From: RGVT01 sp037129475
GTDB taxonomy: Bacteria; Planctomycetota; Planctomycetia; Pirellulales; UBA1268
Length of the DNA: 21,987 nucleotides
NCBI GenBank assembly: GCA_037129475.1
Contig: JBAXUY010000046.1
Location: forward strand, 1-21,987
Direction: 5' to 3'
Position 1 is the first letter of the stretch, and each line of letters begins with the position of its first letter. Below are positions 8,294-16,211 of this stretch, piece by piece. Under the pieces are notes generated by a model. It saw nothing but the letters and a program-made list of their open reading frames with translations. It was not told the origin of the DNA and ran no database searches. A program made the position numbers and the translations under genes.

Positions 8294-9760
8294 CTACCGG
8301 GGCGCGAGGCCGCGATCAAAAGCGTCTTGATCGCGACGGAACACGGCGAGCACGGTGTCGAACCGCTCGAGTGGGATGCGATAGACCGGCTGCTCGCCGG
8401 TGTGGGCGTGGCAGTGGGCCACGAGCAGCCGGTAGAGAAACTTGAACAACTGCCGTGGCACCCGCAGGCTGCGCAGGCCGTCGAGCAGGCGGCGCTGGTC
8501 GACCTCCGGCTCGAACAGTTGGGCGAGCGTGGCGGGCGGGTTGCCCACGCTCGCCGCCTTCACGCGGGTGGAGGCGATGTCGTAGAGCGTCTCGCCCGAC
8601 CACTCGAGCGACGGCACGAGGTTCTGCTTGTCGAGACGGGCCCGCTGGTTGAACTGCTCGTCCTCGCGCTCGATGAACCGGTAGAGCTCGATCGGCAGGA
8701 GCAGCTTGAAGCCCATGCCCGGCGACTTGAGGAACTTGTTGTCGAGCATCGGCCAGATCACCTGCCGCATCCGCTCGGCCGAGCCGTTGATGAGGTGCGG
8801 CTCGTCGAGACGGTCGACGATCACCACCATGCCGGCGTAGCCCTGTGCCGCCAGGATCGCCTGGAACTTGGCGAGCAGTTCGTAGCGATCGTCGCTGCGC
8901 GCCATGAGCGGCAGCGGCTGGCCGGCGAGGTCGACCTCCGGCATCCGCGCGAGCGCCCGGGCGAGCTGGCCGACCGTGCGGTTGCCGGTGCGCATGCTGC
9001 GCACGATCCTGAGAGCGGTCCACGCGGCCCGGGCCCGGCGCACCGCCCACGGCGCCCAGGCCGCGGCGAGCAGGAGCCACGGCCACCAGGCACCGAGCCA
9101 CGACGTCGCGCCGCGGCTCACGGCGAGCGCCGCAGCCGCGCCGAACACGCAGGTGGCGACGAGGCCGAGGACGAGCGGCCAGAGGCCGAGCCAGGCCGAG
9201 TAGCCCACCTTGCGACGCAGCTTCCGCCAGCGGGCGGGAAACGTCTCGCCGGTCGACTGGTCGTAGCAGGCGGCGAGGAGTGCGAGGTCGCGGGCCTGCG
9301 CAGGCGTGAGCTTCGCCGGCCGCTTCTGCCCCGGCGTGGTGAGCGCCGTCACGAACTGCGTGACAGCCAGCGCCAGGATCGCGTCCATGTGGTCCCAGAG
9401 TTTCCACTGGGCGAGCGTCTTCTCGACGGGGCGGTTCGGGCCCATGCGGCTCACGAACCGATCGAGGAAGGGATTGAAGTCGTCGTAGAGCACGACGAAC
9501 GTGCGCTGCTCGGGATCCGACTCGTTGTGCCGGTCGAACTGCCGCACCATCTGGAGCTTCAGCGCCGTCTTGCCCGCCCCCTTCTCGCCGAACACGATCG
9601 CCGTGCTCGGGTCGGCCGGGTCGCCGTAAATCTTGTCCCAGGCCGGATGGAAGGTGGTCTCGAGGCAGGTCCGCTTGAAGACCGTGTCGTTCTGCGCATC
9701 TTCCTCGGCGAACGGGTTGCCCGCGATGCCGTGATGCTCGAGGAATTCCTGGATCTTCAT
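8294..9760 (-). CDS. Membrane-anchored KAP-like P-loop NTPase
   Basis: The 488-residue protein has a Walker A motif GEKGAGKT (58-65) and a Walker B-like strand ending MVVIVDRLDEP (311-321). Two hydrophobic segments (about 188-214 and 221-240) are inserted between them. Membrane helices inside the NTPase domain are characteristic of KAP-family P-loop NTPases, so KAP-like is the best guess, with other STAND/AAA relatives possible. The start MKIQEFLEHHGIAGNPFAEEDA resembles AAA-type NTPases that begin with a short NPF segment. The C-terminal 150 residues are helical with many Arg and Leu. The role is unknown; KAP NTPases often organise membrane signalling complexes. The ATG has AGG 7 nt upstream. 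The gene lies 17 bp after the secreted-protein gene and is probably translated from the same transcript. Confidence 0.8.
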   Translation of the reverse strand: MKIQEFLEHHGIAGNPFAEEDAQNDTVFKRTCLETTFHPAWDKIYGDPADPSTAIVFGEKGAGKTALKLQMVRQFDRHNESDPEQRTFVVLYDDFNPFLDRFVSRMGPNRPVEKTLAQWKLWDHMDAILALAVTQFVTALTTPGQKRPAKLTPAQARDLALLAACYDQSTGETFPARWRKLRRKVGYSAWLGLWPLVLGLVATCVFGAAAALAVSRGATSWLGAWWPWLLLAAAWAPWAVRRARAAWTALRIVRSMRTGNRTVGQLARALARMPEVDLAGQPLPLMARSDDRYELLAKFQAILAAQGYAGMVVIVDRLDEPHLINGSAERMRQVIWPMLDNKFLKSPGMGFKLLLPIELYRFIEREDEQFNQRARLDKQNLVPSLEWSGETLYDIASTRVKAASVGNPPATLAQLFEPEVDQRRLLDGLRSLRVPRQLFKFLYRLLVAHCHAHTGEQPVYRIPLERFDTVLAVFRRDQDAFDRGLAPR

Positions 9761-9777
9761 GACGCTGCCTGGGGGCG

Positions 9778-10359
9778 CTACTTGGCGGCGGCCACGAGGC
9801 CCTCGACCATCTTCCGGAAGCCGTCGGCGTGCTTTCCGACCGTCGCGCCGGGGCCGTAGAACTTCAGGAAGTAGCTACCGGCGTCGGGCGTTTCGACGAT
9901 CGCCGCGAGCATCCGGTAGTCGGGCCGCTCGATCGCCTGGCCGCCTGCGAACGGGCCGCCCGGCATGTCCTTGTAGGTGCCGGTCACGTCGACGATCGTC
10001 ACGGTGCAGCCGGCGAGTTTGAGCGTCTTCGTGGTCGCCTTGGTCTTGGTGTCGCTCCCGTCGGGCTGCGAGAACTGGCCGTACCAACGGTCGACATTGG
10101 CCTGCACGCTGCCGCCGGCGCCCATGACGGTCATACGGCCTGGCTGCTGGCCGTCGCCATCCGACGGGATCGAAAACTCGGTCTCCACGATGCCCGACTT
10201 CGGCTGCACGCGCTTCCAGTCCGCCGGCGCCTCGAGCGAGAACGCGCCAGAGGCGATCGTGAACGCCCGGGTATCCTCGGCCACGGCCTGAGCCCGCGCG
10301 ATGCCGAAGCCGGAGCAGAGAACGACGAGGGGTGTGACGCAGAAAATGACGCGGCGCAT
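9778..10359 (-). CDS. Secreted protein of unknown function
   Basis: The 193-residue protein has a clear signal peptide (MRRVIFCVTPLVVLCSGFGIARA, cleavage expected before QAVAED). The mature part begins with FSLEAPADWKRVQPKSGIVETEFSIP, resembling small exported planctomycete proteins whose domain starts around a PxxW motif. It contains GRMTVMGAGGSVQANVDRWYGQF, and near the end SYFLKFYGPGATVGKH. No catalytic motif is seen and I do not recognise a named family with certainty. A good Shine-Dalgarno sequence (GGAG, 7 nt before the ATG) supports the start. Its stop is 17 bp upstream of the NTPase start, suggesting one operon and possibly a periplasmic partner for the membrane NTPase. Confidence 0.82.
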   Translation of the reverse strand: MRRVIFCVTPLVVLCSGFGIARAQAVAEDTRAFTIASGAFSLEAPADWKRVQPKSGIVETEFSIPSDGDGQQPGRMTVMGAGGSVQANVDRWYGQFSQPDGSDTKTKATTKTLKLAGCTVTIVDVTGTYKDMPGGPFAGGQAIERPDYRMLAAIVETPDAGSYFLKFYGPGATVGKHADGFRKMVEGLVAAAK

Positions 10360-10429
10360 GGCACGGCTCCGAGGGCTGGGGGATGGACGGGGGCGGCCCG
10401 CCGACCCCAGAGTCTACACGAAGCCCTTC

Positions 10430-11005
10430 TCAGCCCGCTTCCACGGGCAGGACTTCCGGCAGCGGCTGCAACGACGCCATTTCCGCGAGCCCCGCCTTCA
10501 CCATCTCGCGGCCGGTGACGTAGCGGTGCGTCTTGATCCACTGGGCGATCAGGTCGGTCGCCGTCCCGAACAGGTCTCCGAGCAGCACGTCCATGTCGCG
10601 CTCCAGCTCGGCGAAATGCCGCGACCATTCGGCCGCCTCGGTGATGCCGATGTGCTCCTCGCTCTGCCACTTCATCGGGTGGAAGAGAAACACGCTGTAG
10701 GGCGTGACGATCCGCCGCGTGCAGGTCGCGAACGGCCAGAGCGCGGCCGACGAGCACTCGCCGGTCACGATGCCGGTGGCACGGATACCGCGCAGGCGCA
10801 GCAGCGTGACGAGCGACATCGCGCAGTAGGGGCTGCCGCCGGGCGAGTCGAAATAGATCATGCACTCGCCGCCGGGCTCGATGCCGAGCAGCCGGTCGGT
10901 CATGTCGGCCTCGTTGTCGGTGAGGTCGCCGACGAGGGCGATCTCGACCGGCCCACGCCGCTCGTCCTGCTCGGGCTCTGGTTGAGGCTTGTCGCGCCGT
11001 GCCAT
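10430..11005 (-). CDS. ClpP-like serine peptidase (divergent)
   Basis: The 191-residue product resembles the proteolytic subunit of Clp protease. It keeps the oxyanion-region strand MIYFDSPGGS (49-58), a nucleophile region TGECSSAALWP (81-91) with Ser86 the likely active serine by alignment to GQAAS, and FLFHP with His109 as the expected histidine. The third catalytic position, an Asp before the RxxxxxEAxxxGL segment in ClpP, seems to be His160 (KTHRYVTGREMVKAGLA). The length fits one ClpP subunit. There is no clpX next to it. The frame stays open upstream past the divergent gene, but similarity starts at MARRDKP, about 25 residues before the first conserved strand. It may be a regulatory or special-purpose ClpP paralogue. 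It is divergent from the zinc-ribbon gene with 54 bp between starts. Confidence 0.8.
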   Translation of the reverse strand: MARRDKPQPEPEQDERRGPVEIALVGDLTDNEADMTDRLLGIEPGGECMIYFDSPGGSPYCAMSLVTLLRLRGIRATGIVTGECSSAALWPFATCTRRIVTPYSVFLFHPMKWQSEEHIGITEAAEWSRHFAELERDMDVLLGDLFGTATDLIAQWIKTHRYVTGREMVKAGLAEMASLQPLPEVLPVEAG

Positions 11006-11059
11006 GATGGAGGCACAGCGTAAGACCGCCTCCCGGAAACGGCAAGTTCGGCATCCATC

Positions 11060-11602
11060 ATGGGCATCGTGGCTTTCTGTCCCAACGGGCACCGGATCAA
11101 CGTCAAGGACTCGTTCGCGGGCCTGAAGGGGCGGTGTCCGACCTGCGGGGCGAAATTTCGGATTCCTGCCGCGGGCTCCGTGATCACCGGCACGGGCTCC
11201 ACGCTGCCGACGGCCCGCCTCCTCGACGTCGACCCTGCGGTCGCGGCCACGCTGCCCCGGGCGCTCCCCTTCGACAACGCGGCCCCCGGCCCGGTGACGG
11301 CAGCAGCGTTCGATGCCGACCGATTCGCCGTGCCCGAGCCGGCCCCCGCCGCGGCGCCCACATTCGCGCCCGCTCCCGCACCGATCCCGGCACAGCCCAC
11401 GTTCCACCCGGTGCTTGCGGAGCGGCCCGACCTGCAGTGGTGCATCGCCTTCCCCGGTGGCGAACCGACGGAACCCTTGCCGGCCGAATCGATGCAGGCC
11501 TGGCTCGACTCCGGGCAGGCGGAAGGCACGGAGGTCGTGTGGCGAACCGACTGGCCGGAGTGGCGCCCCGCCCGCGACGTCTTCCCCGACGTGCTCCCGT
11601 AG
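11060..11602 (+). CDS. Zinc-ribbon protein with C-terminal GYF_2-like domain
   Basis: The 180-residue protein starts with a short zinc ribbon: CPNGH (Cys7, His11) and CPTCGAKFRIP (Cys26, Cys29), as in many MJ0042-like zinc-finger starts. A Pro/Ala-rich linker (about 65-120) leads to a domain of about 50 residues, WCIAFPGGEPTEPLP to VVWRTDWPEWRPARD (127-173), that resembles the GYF_2 domain thought to bind peptides. No membrane segment is seen, so it is probably cytoplasmic. The layout (zinc ribbon, disordered linker, GYF-like domain) suggests a protein-interaction role. The TAG stop (11600-11602) is bases 2-4 of a repeat module. The gene is divergent from the ClpP-like gene. Function is not known. 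Confidence 0.82.
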   Translation: MGIVAFCPNGHRINVKDSFAGLKGRCPTCGAKFRIPAAGSVITGTGSTLPTARLLDVDPAVAATLPRALPFDNAAPGPVTAAAFDADRFAVPEPAPAAAPTFAPAPAPIPAQPTFHPVLAERPDLQWCIAFPGGEPTEPLPAESMQAWLDSGQAEGTEVVWRTDWPEWRPARDVFPDVLP

Positions 11603-11653
11603 CGACGGGCCTCCAGGCCTGTCGAATGAACAGCGCTGGAGCTCCGTCCCCAA
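11599..11653 (+). repeat. 55-bp REPIN-like unit after the zinc-ribbon gene
   Basis: A type-A module (11599-11623), GAATG, and an inverse type-B module (11629-11653). Module B has decayed (AACAGCGCT and GTCCCCAA), losing one stem pair. The TAG of the first module is the stop codon of the zinc-ribbon gene. The cytochrome c'-like gene ends 6 bp beyond on the other strand. Confidence 0.92.
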
Positions 11654-11658
11654 CGCCC

Positions 11659-12642
11659 CTACCCGCGATAATCACCGTGGCAGGCGTCGCATGACTTCTT
11701 GAGTGCGCCCACGGCCGTGCGGGCGGCGTCGTAGTCGCCTTTGACAGCCGCGTCGCGGGCTTTCACGGCCGCGTCGCGCATCGCCGCTGCGTAGCCACGG
11801 TAGGTGTCGTCGTCGTGGTATTCGTAGTCGGGACGCCGGATCGCCTCGCCGATCGCGGCCACCATCTCGGCCTCGTGCACGAGCTTTTCCACCTGCCTCG
11901 TGAAATCGTCCTTCGAGGCGGTGGCCGCCGCCACGAGTTCGTCGGCCGTCTCGAGCCGCGCCATGAGCGCCGGCCGCCCCGCCACCTGGCTCCATTTGAA
12001 ATCGTCCTCGCGCTCGGCGGTGGCTTCGATCGCACTGCCGTCGAGCAGCGTGCCGAGATCGTCGACGCGGGCCTTCGCCTCGGCAAACGACTGATTGGTG
12101 CCCACCTTGCAGTTCGCCCCCACGCGGGCGAACAGATCGCGGGCCTGCTCCGCGTCTTTTTTCCAGCGCACGTCGCCGTCGTGCTCCGCGATCACCGCGA
12201 AAGCGAGCGCGATCGTCGAAAACCCGACGCGTGCCTCGTCATACCCGCCCCCCTTGAAGTCCGACACCGACGCCACGGCGCCGGCGACCCGGGCCTTCAT
12301 GTCCTTGATCTCGTCGGCGAGCGTGTCGGAAGAGACGAGCGTCGACCATTTGAAGCCGCCGCCCGAACCACCCTGCGACTGGGCTGCAGCCGCGCCGCCG
12401 GCGACAGCGACCAGCTTCGCCCCCGGGGCGAGTGCGGCAAAGTCGGGCCGCCCTCCCTCCAACGTGCCGAACGCGTCGGTGAAGAACACGGCCTCCGTGG
12501 CCTTGTCCCACGTCGCGGGAGGTTTGGCTCGCACCTTCTCTGCAGGCTTCGCACGCTCGACTCGCAGCGGCGCGGCGCGGCCGATCGCGGCCGAGAACAC
12601 CAGGCCGACGAGGAGCACCACCGTGGTTTCGACGCGGTTCAT
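11659..12642 (-). CDS. Exported cytochrome c'-like protein with internal duplication
   Basis: The 327-residue protein has a signal peptide (MNRVETTVVLLVGLVFSAAIGRA) and one heme c motif, CDACH (318-322), six residues from the end. A CXXCH at the extreme C-terminus followed by a YR is typical of cytochrome c' and related four-helix-bundle cytochromes. Two similar halves are visible, one starting FKWSTLV (97) and one FKWSQVA (215). Both have an F/A-rich helix, IAEH versus AAIGEA, and a final helix. Only the second half ends in CXXCH, so the first appears to be a heme-free copy. Cytochrome c' proteins bind NO or carry electrons in the periplasm. The start ATG has GAGG 8 nt upstream and agrees with the signal peptide; the frame is open further upstream. 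It is divergent from a putative lipoprotein. Confidence 0.82.
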   Translation of the reverse strand: MNRVETTVVLLVGLVFSAAIGRAAPLRVERAKPAEKVRAKPPATWDKATEAVFFTDAFGTLEGGRPDFAALAPGAKLVAVAGGAAAAQSQGGSGGGFKWSTLVSSDTLADEIKDMKARVAGAVASVSDFKGGGYDEARVGFSTIALAFAVIAEHDGDVRWKKDAEQARDLFARVGANCKVGTNQSFAEAKARVDDLGTLLDGSAIEATAEREDDFKWSQVAGRPALMARLETADELVAAATASKDDFTRQVEKLVHEAEMVAAIGEAIRRPDYEYHDDDTYRGYAAAMRDAAVKARDAAVKGDYDAARTAVGALKKSCDACHGDYRG

Positions 12643-12827
12643 CACGACGACCTCGACGCGGGGCGGACGATCGATCCCGATCATAGGCCATGGAGCCGTG
12701 GCCCGGCGACGGACCGGCTTTTCCACGGTGTTTTTCGCCTTGACCGGCACGGTGCAGCCCGTCACCCTCCCGCCCCGGTTTGGTCCTCCGAACCGCAGGT
12801 TTTTTCGCCACCGTGGAGTCCGCTGAG

Positions 12828-13460
12828 ATGACCGCTTCTGCACCCTGCTCCGGGACAGCCCCGACGGCCCGCGCCTGGACGCTCTGGCTCGCCTGTTTCG
12901 CCGCCGGCTGCATGGTCCTCGCCACCCTCGGCACGACCGGCTGCTCCGCTGGCGGTGGCTCCGGGTCGGCCGCCATCGAGCCGGCCAAGGCGGCCATCGT
13001 GACCTTTCTCGACGCGATCAAGCGCGGCGACGACGCGGCCGCCAGCAGCATGCTCACGAAGGTCGCCCGGGCGAAGACGGAGGAGCTCGGCCTCTCGGTG
13101 GCGCCGCCGGTCAACCCGACCGCAGCCTACTCGATCCGCGATTGCGAACTGGTCGGCGAGGGCGGCGACCTGGTTCACGTGGGAACGACCTGGACCGATA
13201 CCGACGCCGACGGTTTTACGAGCACCGACAACGTGGTGTGGGTGGTGCGGCTCGATCCGGAAGGCTGGAGGGTGGTGGGCATGGCGATGCGGATCTTCGA
13301 CGACATGCCGCCACTGCTGCTGAACTTCGAGGATCCCGAAGACATGCTCGCCAAGCAGGAACTGGTGGCGACCGAACTCCAGAAGCGGGCCCAGCAGGCT
13401 GCCGCCAAGGCTCAGACCGAAACCCGCACCGCCCGCGGCGACACCCCGGCGGCCAAGTAG
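12828..13460 (+). CDS. Putative lipoprotein, unknown function
   Basis: The 210-residue protein begins with a long hydrophobic segment (AWTLWLACFAAGCMVLATLGTTGC). Cys39 followed by SAGGGSGS looks like a lipoprotein attachment site, although the lipobox (GTTGC) is imperfect. The next region, PAKAAIVTFLDAIKRGDDAAASSMLT, followed by a beta-rich part ending EGWRVVGMAMRIFDD, has the outline of an NTF2-like fold often found in exported bacterial proteins. A charged coiled region (about 172-196) and a Thr/Ala/Lys-rich tail follow. There is no catalytic motif. The start at 12828 is preferred over an upstream in-frame ATG (12780) because the signal-like segment begins after it. A hairpin-terminator lies 4 bp beyond the stop but is oriented for the other strand. 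Confidence 0.72.
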   Translation: MTASAPCSGTAPTARAWTLWLACFAAGCMVLATLGTTGCSAGGGSGSAAIEPAKAAIVTFLDAIKRGDDAAASSMLTKVARAKTEELGLSVAPPVNPTAAYSIRDCELVGEGGDLVHVGTTWTDTDADGFTSTDNVVWVVRLDPEGWRVVGMAMRIFDDMPPLLLNFEDPEDMLAKQELVATELQKRAQQAAAKAQTETRTARGDTPAAK

Positions 13461-13463
13461 CAT

Positions 13464-13499
13464 AAAAAAACCCGGGCCCCCCTCACGGGAGGCCCGGGT
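13464..13499 (-). terminator. Rho-independent terminator of the Cys/His-rich gene
   Basis: Reading the minus strand, ACCCGGGCC (13491-13499) pairs with GGCCCGGGT (13470-13478) around a 12-nt loop, and a run of seven T follows (13464-13470). This is 55 bp beyond the stop of the minus-strand gene at 13555. The hairpin may also slow transcription of the convergent lipoprotein gene, but there is no T-run on that side. Confidence 0.88.
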
Positions 13500-13554
13500 A
13501 GTTCAATCGGGCTTCTCCGCCGCCTCAGGGCAGGCGGTGCGGATGAAGCTCGGA

Positions 13555-13974
13555 TCAGGTGCCCGAGGCCGGAGCGGCCGGGGCAGCGGGGGCAGCCGGA
13601 GCGGCCTCGGTCGGCACGCCTTCCGAGATCACGGCCTCGCCGCCGCAAGCACCGCCGGCGCACCCGCCGACGACCTCGCCGCCGCAGCTGCTGCAACCGC
13701 CGACGGCTTCGCCGCAGGCGCCGCAGTCGGAAGCACCCTCACCGCAGGCACCGCACTCTTCGGCCGGAGCCGCTTCGCCATGGCAACGGGCTGCCTTCTT
13801 GGCGTGGTGGCGGGCGAGCAGACCGCCGTGGCAACGCTCACGGTGGTGGCGACCATGGCAGCCGTGGCGGCCGTGGCAGCCGTGGCCGGCGACAGCACCC
13901 GAGTCACCGCCAACGAGGGCGATCGCCACGAGGGCGAAGAACATCGCAACAGCACATCCGAGAAAACGCTTCAT
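13555..13974 (-). CDS. Small exported Cys/His-rich protein
   Basis: The 139-residue protein has a signal peptide (MKRFLGCAVAMFFALVAIALVGG). The mature part falls into two blocks. Residues 31-65 carry ten His and four Cys arranged as GCHG/RCHG repeats (Cys33, 39, 48, 64, each followed by His). Residues 74-110 hold CGACGE/CSSCGG pairs (74/77, 84/87, 94/97) plus Cys105 and Cys110. An Ala/Pro-rich tail (APAAPAAP) ends it. The layout suggests binding of metal ions or a redox role outside the cytoplasm, but I recognise no named family. A strong Shine-Dalgarno sequence (GGAGG, 6 nt before the ATG) and an excellent terminator mark it as a single-gene unit that could be highly expressed. An in-frame GTG just before the ATG is a less likely start. 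Confidence 0.85.
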   Translation of the reverse strand: MKRFLGCAVAMFFALVAIALVGGDSGAVAGHGCHGRHGCHGRHHRERCHGGLLARHHAKKAARCHGEAAPAEECGACGEGASDCGACGEAVGGCSSCGGEVVGGCAGGACGGEAVISEGVPTEAAPAAPAAPAAPASGT

Positions 13975-13980
13975 CACTAT

Positions 13981-14013
13981 CCTCCAGTTAGGGAACTCAA
14001 CGCGTCATGCGTT
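13981..14013 (-). promoter_or_regulatory. Shine-Dalgarno and leader inverted repeat of the Cys/His-rich gene
   Basis: GGAGG (13981-13985 on the minus strand) lies 6 nt before the ATG. Just upstream, AACGC-GTCAT-GCGTT (13999-14013) is a perfect 5-bp inverted repeat that could form a leader hairpin or an operator. Confidence 0.5.
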
Positions 14014-14276
14014 CCTGAAGCCGTCACGAAACAACCCCGATCCGGGACGGCCACCGGACCGCAGCAGACGAATTTCTTGCAGACGCCCCGGCCGGCAGGT
14101 TTTTGGCAACCGACAGCCCCCCTGTGGAAGAATGCCGGTTAGCGAAATATTGCCACCTGGGGAATCTGGGGATTTAGGGTAACCGCGGGTCGTGGGGTGT
14201 CAAGGTACGGCCGAAGCAGGCGAAACCCGTGGAAAAACGCCGTTTGAAGCCCGCAGAATGGCTGCGGCCGCGGTTC
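14014..14276. other. Non-coding stretch, nothing recognised
   Basis: Between the leader of the Cys/His-rich gene and the repeat at 14277 I see no convincing gene, tRNA or terminator. It probably holds the promoter of the Cys/His-rich gene. CCGCAG-AATGG-CTGCGG near 14251-14267 can form a small hairpin. Confidence 0.5.
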
Positions 14277-14370
14277 GGGGGTGCCCATGCTCCATCGCCG
14301 GACGCTCGCTGGCCCATAGGGACGGAGCTCCAGCTCTGTCCATTCGACAGGCCTGGAGGCCTGTCGCTAC
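14277..14370 (+). repeat. Partial composite element with 55-bp REPIN-like unit
   Basis: The first part (14277-14311, GTGCCCATGCTCCATCGCCG and following) is a diverged copy of the 41-bp end of the elements at 6118 and 8232. It is followed directly by a 55-bp unit: type-B module (14316-14340), spacer CATTC, type-A module (14346-14370). The opposite end of the larger element is missing. Confidence 0.8.
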
Positions 14371-14394
14371 GGAGAGGCCCGCCGGAAGCCGGGG

Positions 14395-16062
14395 TTATTT
14401 TTCCACGTCCGCCGGCTGGGCCGCTGGCGGCTGGGCGAGGCGGCGGAGGAGGCGGCCGCCGCGGCGTGGGCCGGATGGCGGGGCGGCCTGCGGATTGTCG
14501 GCGTTGGCGGCTGCCCGCTCCGCCCGCCGCTTCGCGACTTCGTCGAGCACCCCACCGACGAGGTCGATGACCGCGGCGGCAGACGGGTCGTTGGCGACGT
14601 CACCGGGCAGCTTTGATTTCAGTTCGTCGAGCCGTTCGGCCGTGGTCACGGGAGAATGGGACGCCGCCGCATCCTTGCCGTCCTTCACCTTTGCGGCGGC
14701 TGAATCCGGCGGCGAACTCGCGTCGGCCTGCGGGGCTTTCGCCTTCGGCGGCTCCACCTGCGGCGGCACCCACTTCGGGGCTGGCACCTGGGCGGGCCGC
14801 TGCGGCATGGGCTGGCCCGGATTCCGCAGCCGGTCGACCAGGTCGGCCACCACGCCGCCCGCGGTGGCCCGGATCGAACCGTCGAAGTTCACCTTCGGGT
14901 CGCCGAGCACCCCGCCGATGCCGAGCGAGATCGACTTGCCGGCCAGCGCCGACAGCAGCGGCCTGTCGGTTGGCAGATCGGCGGGCACGGGCAGGGAAAA
15001 CTTCAGGTCGAGCGATTTGTCATCCAGCCCGACCGAGCCGCTCGAGTGGATGTCGAGCCGCTGCCCGGGCTTCGCCAGTGGAATTCCGAACTCGAGCCCC
15101 TTGTGCCAGACGCGGCGATTCGCGAGGTGAAACTCCACTTCCGAGTCGTCGGCCACACGAATCGACCGCGGCAGGTCGAGCCGCCCCGGCAGCGCGTCGA
15201 GCATCTTCGCGGTGAGTGGCCCGGGGCCCATGTCGACCTCGTGCATCGAGAGCACTCCGGCCAGCCGGGCCGCCTCCGGCGCTCCCACGGGAAACGTCGC
15301 CCCATCGATGCGCAGCGAAAATCGCCCGCCCGTGCGTGCGGCATCGGCCATCACCGGTGCGATATAGGCGAGCACGCCCTGGGCCACGTTCGGCTCGAGC
15401 CGCGCGTCGCGAAGGAGCTGCACCTTGTCGACGGTCCATTGGCTCGCGGAGCCGTCGGCCAGCGGGGCCAGCGCGACCTTGATGTCCGTCGGATCACTCA
15501 CCCACGGTTCGGGCGCCCAGGGCCCGGTGATCGTCGCGATCGCATCGTCGATGTCGAACCGGACGCGCAGCGGACTGCGGCGCGGGCGTGCGTCGCCGCC
15601 ATCGGCACCCGAGGGTGCGACAGGCTCGAACAGTCCGGTCAGGTTCGATGTCCGGTCGGTCTTGAAGACGACATCGGCCTCGAGGCCCTCCACGCGAAAC
15701 CGGCCGAGGTCGCCGAGCGACAGGAGCATCGCCATCAGGCCGTGGCTGCCCTCGATGCGCTTGATCGACAGGGGCGAACGGGCGCCGCTGTGCGGCACGA
15801 TCCGCACGTCCTCGATCACGACCGGGCCGGCCCAGCCGATCGAGGCGCGGCCGATCGACACGTCGGCCTGCAGGCCCGGCGCTGCACGGGCGATCAATCG
15901 CGAGATCCGAGCCGGGTCGGAGAGGAACCAGGGCACAGCCGCTGTCCCGAGGAGGATGGCGGCGAGGGCCGTGAGCAGCGTGGCGAGTGCGAGCGGGCCA
16001 AAGAATCGTTTCTGCGCGGCTGCAGTGGGGCTCGTTGGGTCACGCGGTTCGGGCACGGGCAT
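14395..16062 (-). CDS. AsmA-like envelope protein
   Basis: The 555-residue protein has one N-terminal membrane segment (about 20-46, FFGPLALATLL and following) and then a long beta-rich region. That region contains IEDVRIVPHSG, LSIKRIEGSHGLMAMLLSLGDLGRFRVEGLEADVV and SLGIGGVLGDPKVNFDGSI, resembling AsmA/DUF748-type proteins, a group linked to lipid transport between membranes. A Pro/Ala/Lys-rich linker (about 400-480) and a helical segment (TAERLDELKSKLPGDVAN) lead to a basic tail (GPRRGGRLLRRLA). The start ATG has AGGAG 7 nt upstream, which decides it over the upstream in-frame ATG at 16113. It is one of the two TAA- or TGA-ended genes near the repeats: its TAA is 24 bp away from the unit at 14370. 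Family assignment is by style, so moderate confidence. Confidence 0.72.
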   Translation of the reverse strand: MPVPEPRDPTSPTAAAQKRFFGPLALATLLTALAAILLGTAAVPWFLSDPARISRLIARAAPGLQADVSIGRASIGWAGPVVIEDVRIVPHSGARSPLSIKRIEGSHGLMAMLLSLGDLGRFRVEGLEADVVFKTDRTSNLTGLFEPVAPSGADGGDARPRRSPLRVRFDIDDAIATITGPWAPEPWVSDPTDIKVALAPLADGSASQWTVDKVQLLRDARLEPNVAQGVLAYIAPVMADAARTGGRFSLRIDGATFPVGAPEAARLAGVLSMHEVDMGPGPLTAKMLDALPGRLDLPRSIRVADDSEVEFHLANRRVWHKGLEFGIPLAKPGQRLDIHSSGSVGLDDKSLDLKFSLPVPADLPTDRPLLSALAGKSISLGIGGVLGDPKVNFDGSIRATAGGVVADLVDRLRNPGQPMPQRPAQVPAPKWVPPQVEPPKAKAPQADASSPPDSAAAKVKDGKDAAASHSPVTTAERLDELKSKLPGDVANDPSAAAVIDLVGGVLDEVAKRRAERAAANADNPQAAPPSGPRRGGRLLRRLAQPPAAQPADVEK

Positions 16063-16211
16063 GCGGTCGCTCCTGTCGTGGCTGCACGCGGACCGATCAT
16101 GAATCCGGTCCAACTGGCATCCATCTTACCGCCGCCGGCTCGCAAAGTCGGGCTTTGGGCCGGCTGGCTGAGATGCAGCCGCGAAAAGATGTGGTAAGGT
16201 GGGGAAGGTTC

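Noticed and set aside
8291..9859. 522-codon plus-strand frame opposite the KAP-like NTPase gene
   Set aside because: Shadow frame; the minus strand carries Walker motifs, membrane helices and a sensible start.
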